This document shows positions 33,509 through 33,569 of a stretch of 33,569 bases of DNA, piece after piece (the first letter of the stretch is position 1; every line of letters starts with the position of its first letter). Position numbers and translations under genes: made by a program. Where the stretch lies: the NCBI GenBank assembly GCA_017463985.1, contig JAFUEH010000006.1:1-33569 (forward strand), written 5' to 3'. Under the pieces are notes generated by a model. The model made no database searches and was not told the DNA's origin. It was given only the letters and a program-made list of their open reading frames with translations. Origin of the DNA: Eubacterium sp. GTDB lineage: Bacteria > Bacillota > Clostridia > Oscillospirales > Acutalibacteraceae.

Positions 33509-33569
33509 ATGATGGTAAAGCGAAGAGAATTAAATCGCGGACAGATAGAAATGGTGGATGTGGACAGCC
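33509..33569 (+). CDS. Start of a gene cut by the window edge, possible transposase
   Basis: An open frame begins ATGATG after AAGGTG (33496-33501) and runs to the window end: MMVKRRELNRGQIEMVDVDS. The pattern QIEMVDVDS resembles the N-termini of IS1182/IS5-type transposases, which continue with a LVPxDHLLR motif, but only 20 residues are visible. The frame starting at 33502 is also open but has no spacing from the ribosome site. The identity is a weak guess. Confidence 0.35.
   Translation, partial: MMVKRRELNRGQIEMVDVDS

Overview
The window looks like chromosome of an anaerobic, low-to-mid GC Clostridia-type Firmicute, most likely an Oscillospiraceae/Ruminococcaceae-like gut bacterium. The reasons are strong Shine-Dalgarno sites throughout, textbook TTGACA/TATAAT-type promoters, a glgB-glgC-glgD-glgA glycogen operon, gatCAB, a CapABC-type tyrosine-kinase module, split transketolase genes and a YlbJ-like sporulation membrane protein. 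The exact taxon is inference. No rRNA, tRNA or CRISPR array was seen. The only sign of a mobile element is a gene start cut off by the right edge.

Layout, left to right. 180-2472 (+): a radical SAM activase with a shortened N-terminus, an MscL channel with a C-terminal zinc ribbon, and an alpha/beta hydrolase. 2555-8237 (-): glgB, glgC, glgD and glgA, in transcription order from a promoter at 8317-8345. 8573-11668 (+): dapF, purC, purB. 11871-15986 (+): a perfect consensus promoter drives a 28-codon ORF with a perfect Shine-Dalgarno, then a terminator hairpin, a small XRE regulator and two overlapping ABC half-exporter genes. This resembles a leader-peptide-attenuated drug exporter of the BmrBCD kind. 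16048-21105 (+): a separate operon with two SCP2-like putative lipid-binding proteins flanking a class III PLP aminotransferase and a split transketolase. I do not recognise it as a characterised pathway, and it is the best candidate here for an undescribed system.

21124-23201 (-): DAHP synthase and cysteine synthase, each with its own promoter; the cysK promoter carries a large inverted repeat over its -35 box. 23335-23423: a structured stretch that may be a small RNA. 23577-24420 (+): rplM-rpsI. 24571-27702 (+): gatC-gatA-gatB, tightly coupled. 27748-32221 (-): a membrane-anchored or secreted DNA/RNA nuclease, a YlbJ-like membrane protein, a PHP tyrosine phosphatase, a tyrosine kinase with a very tyrosine/glycine-rich tail, and a Wzz-like adaptor. 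32400-33398 (+): a PAP2-family membrane phosphatase, then tandem terminators and the first ~20 codons of a possible transposase.

Genes are packed in short operons separated by clear intrinsic terminators. Most start sites given here were moved from the longest reading frame to the codon with a well-spaced Shine-Dalgarno.
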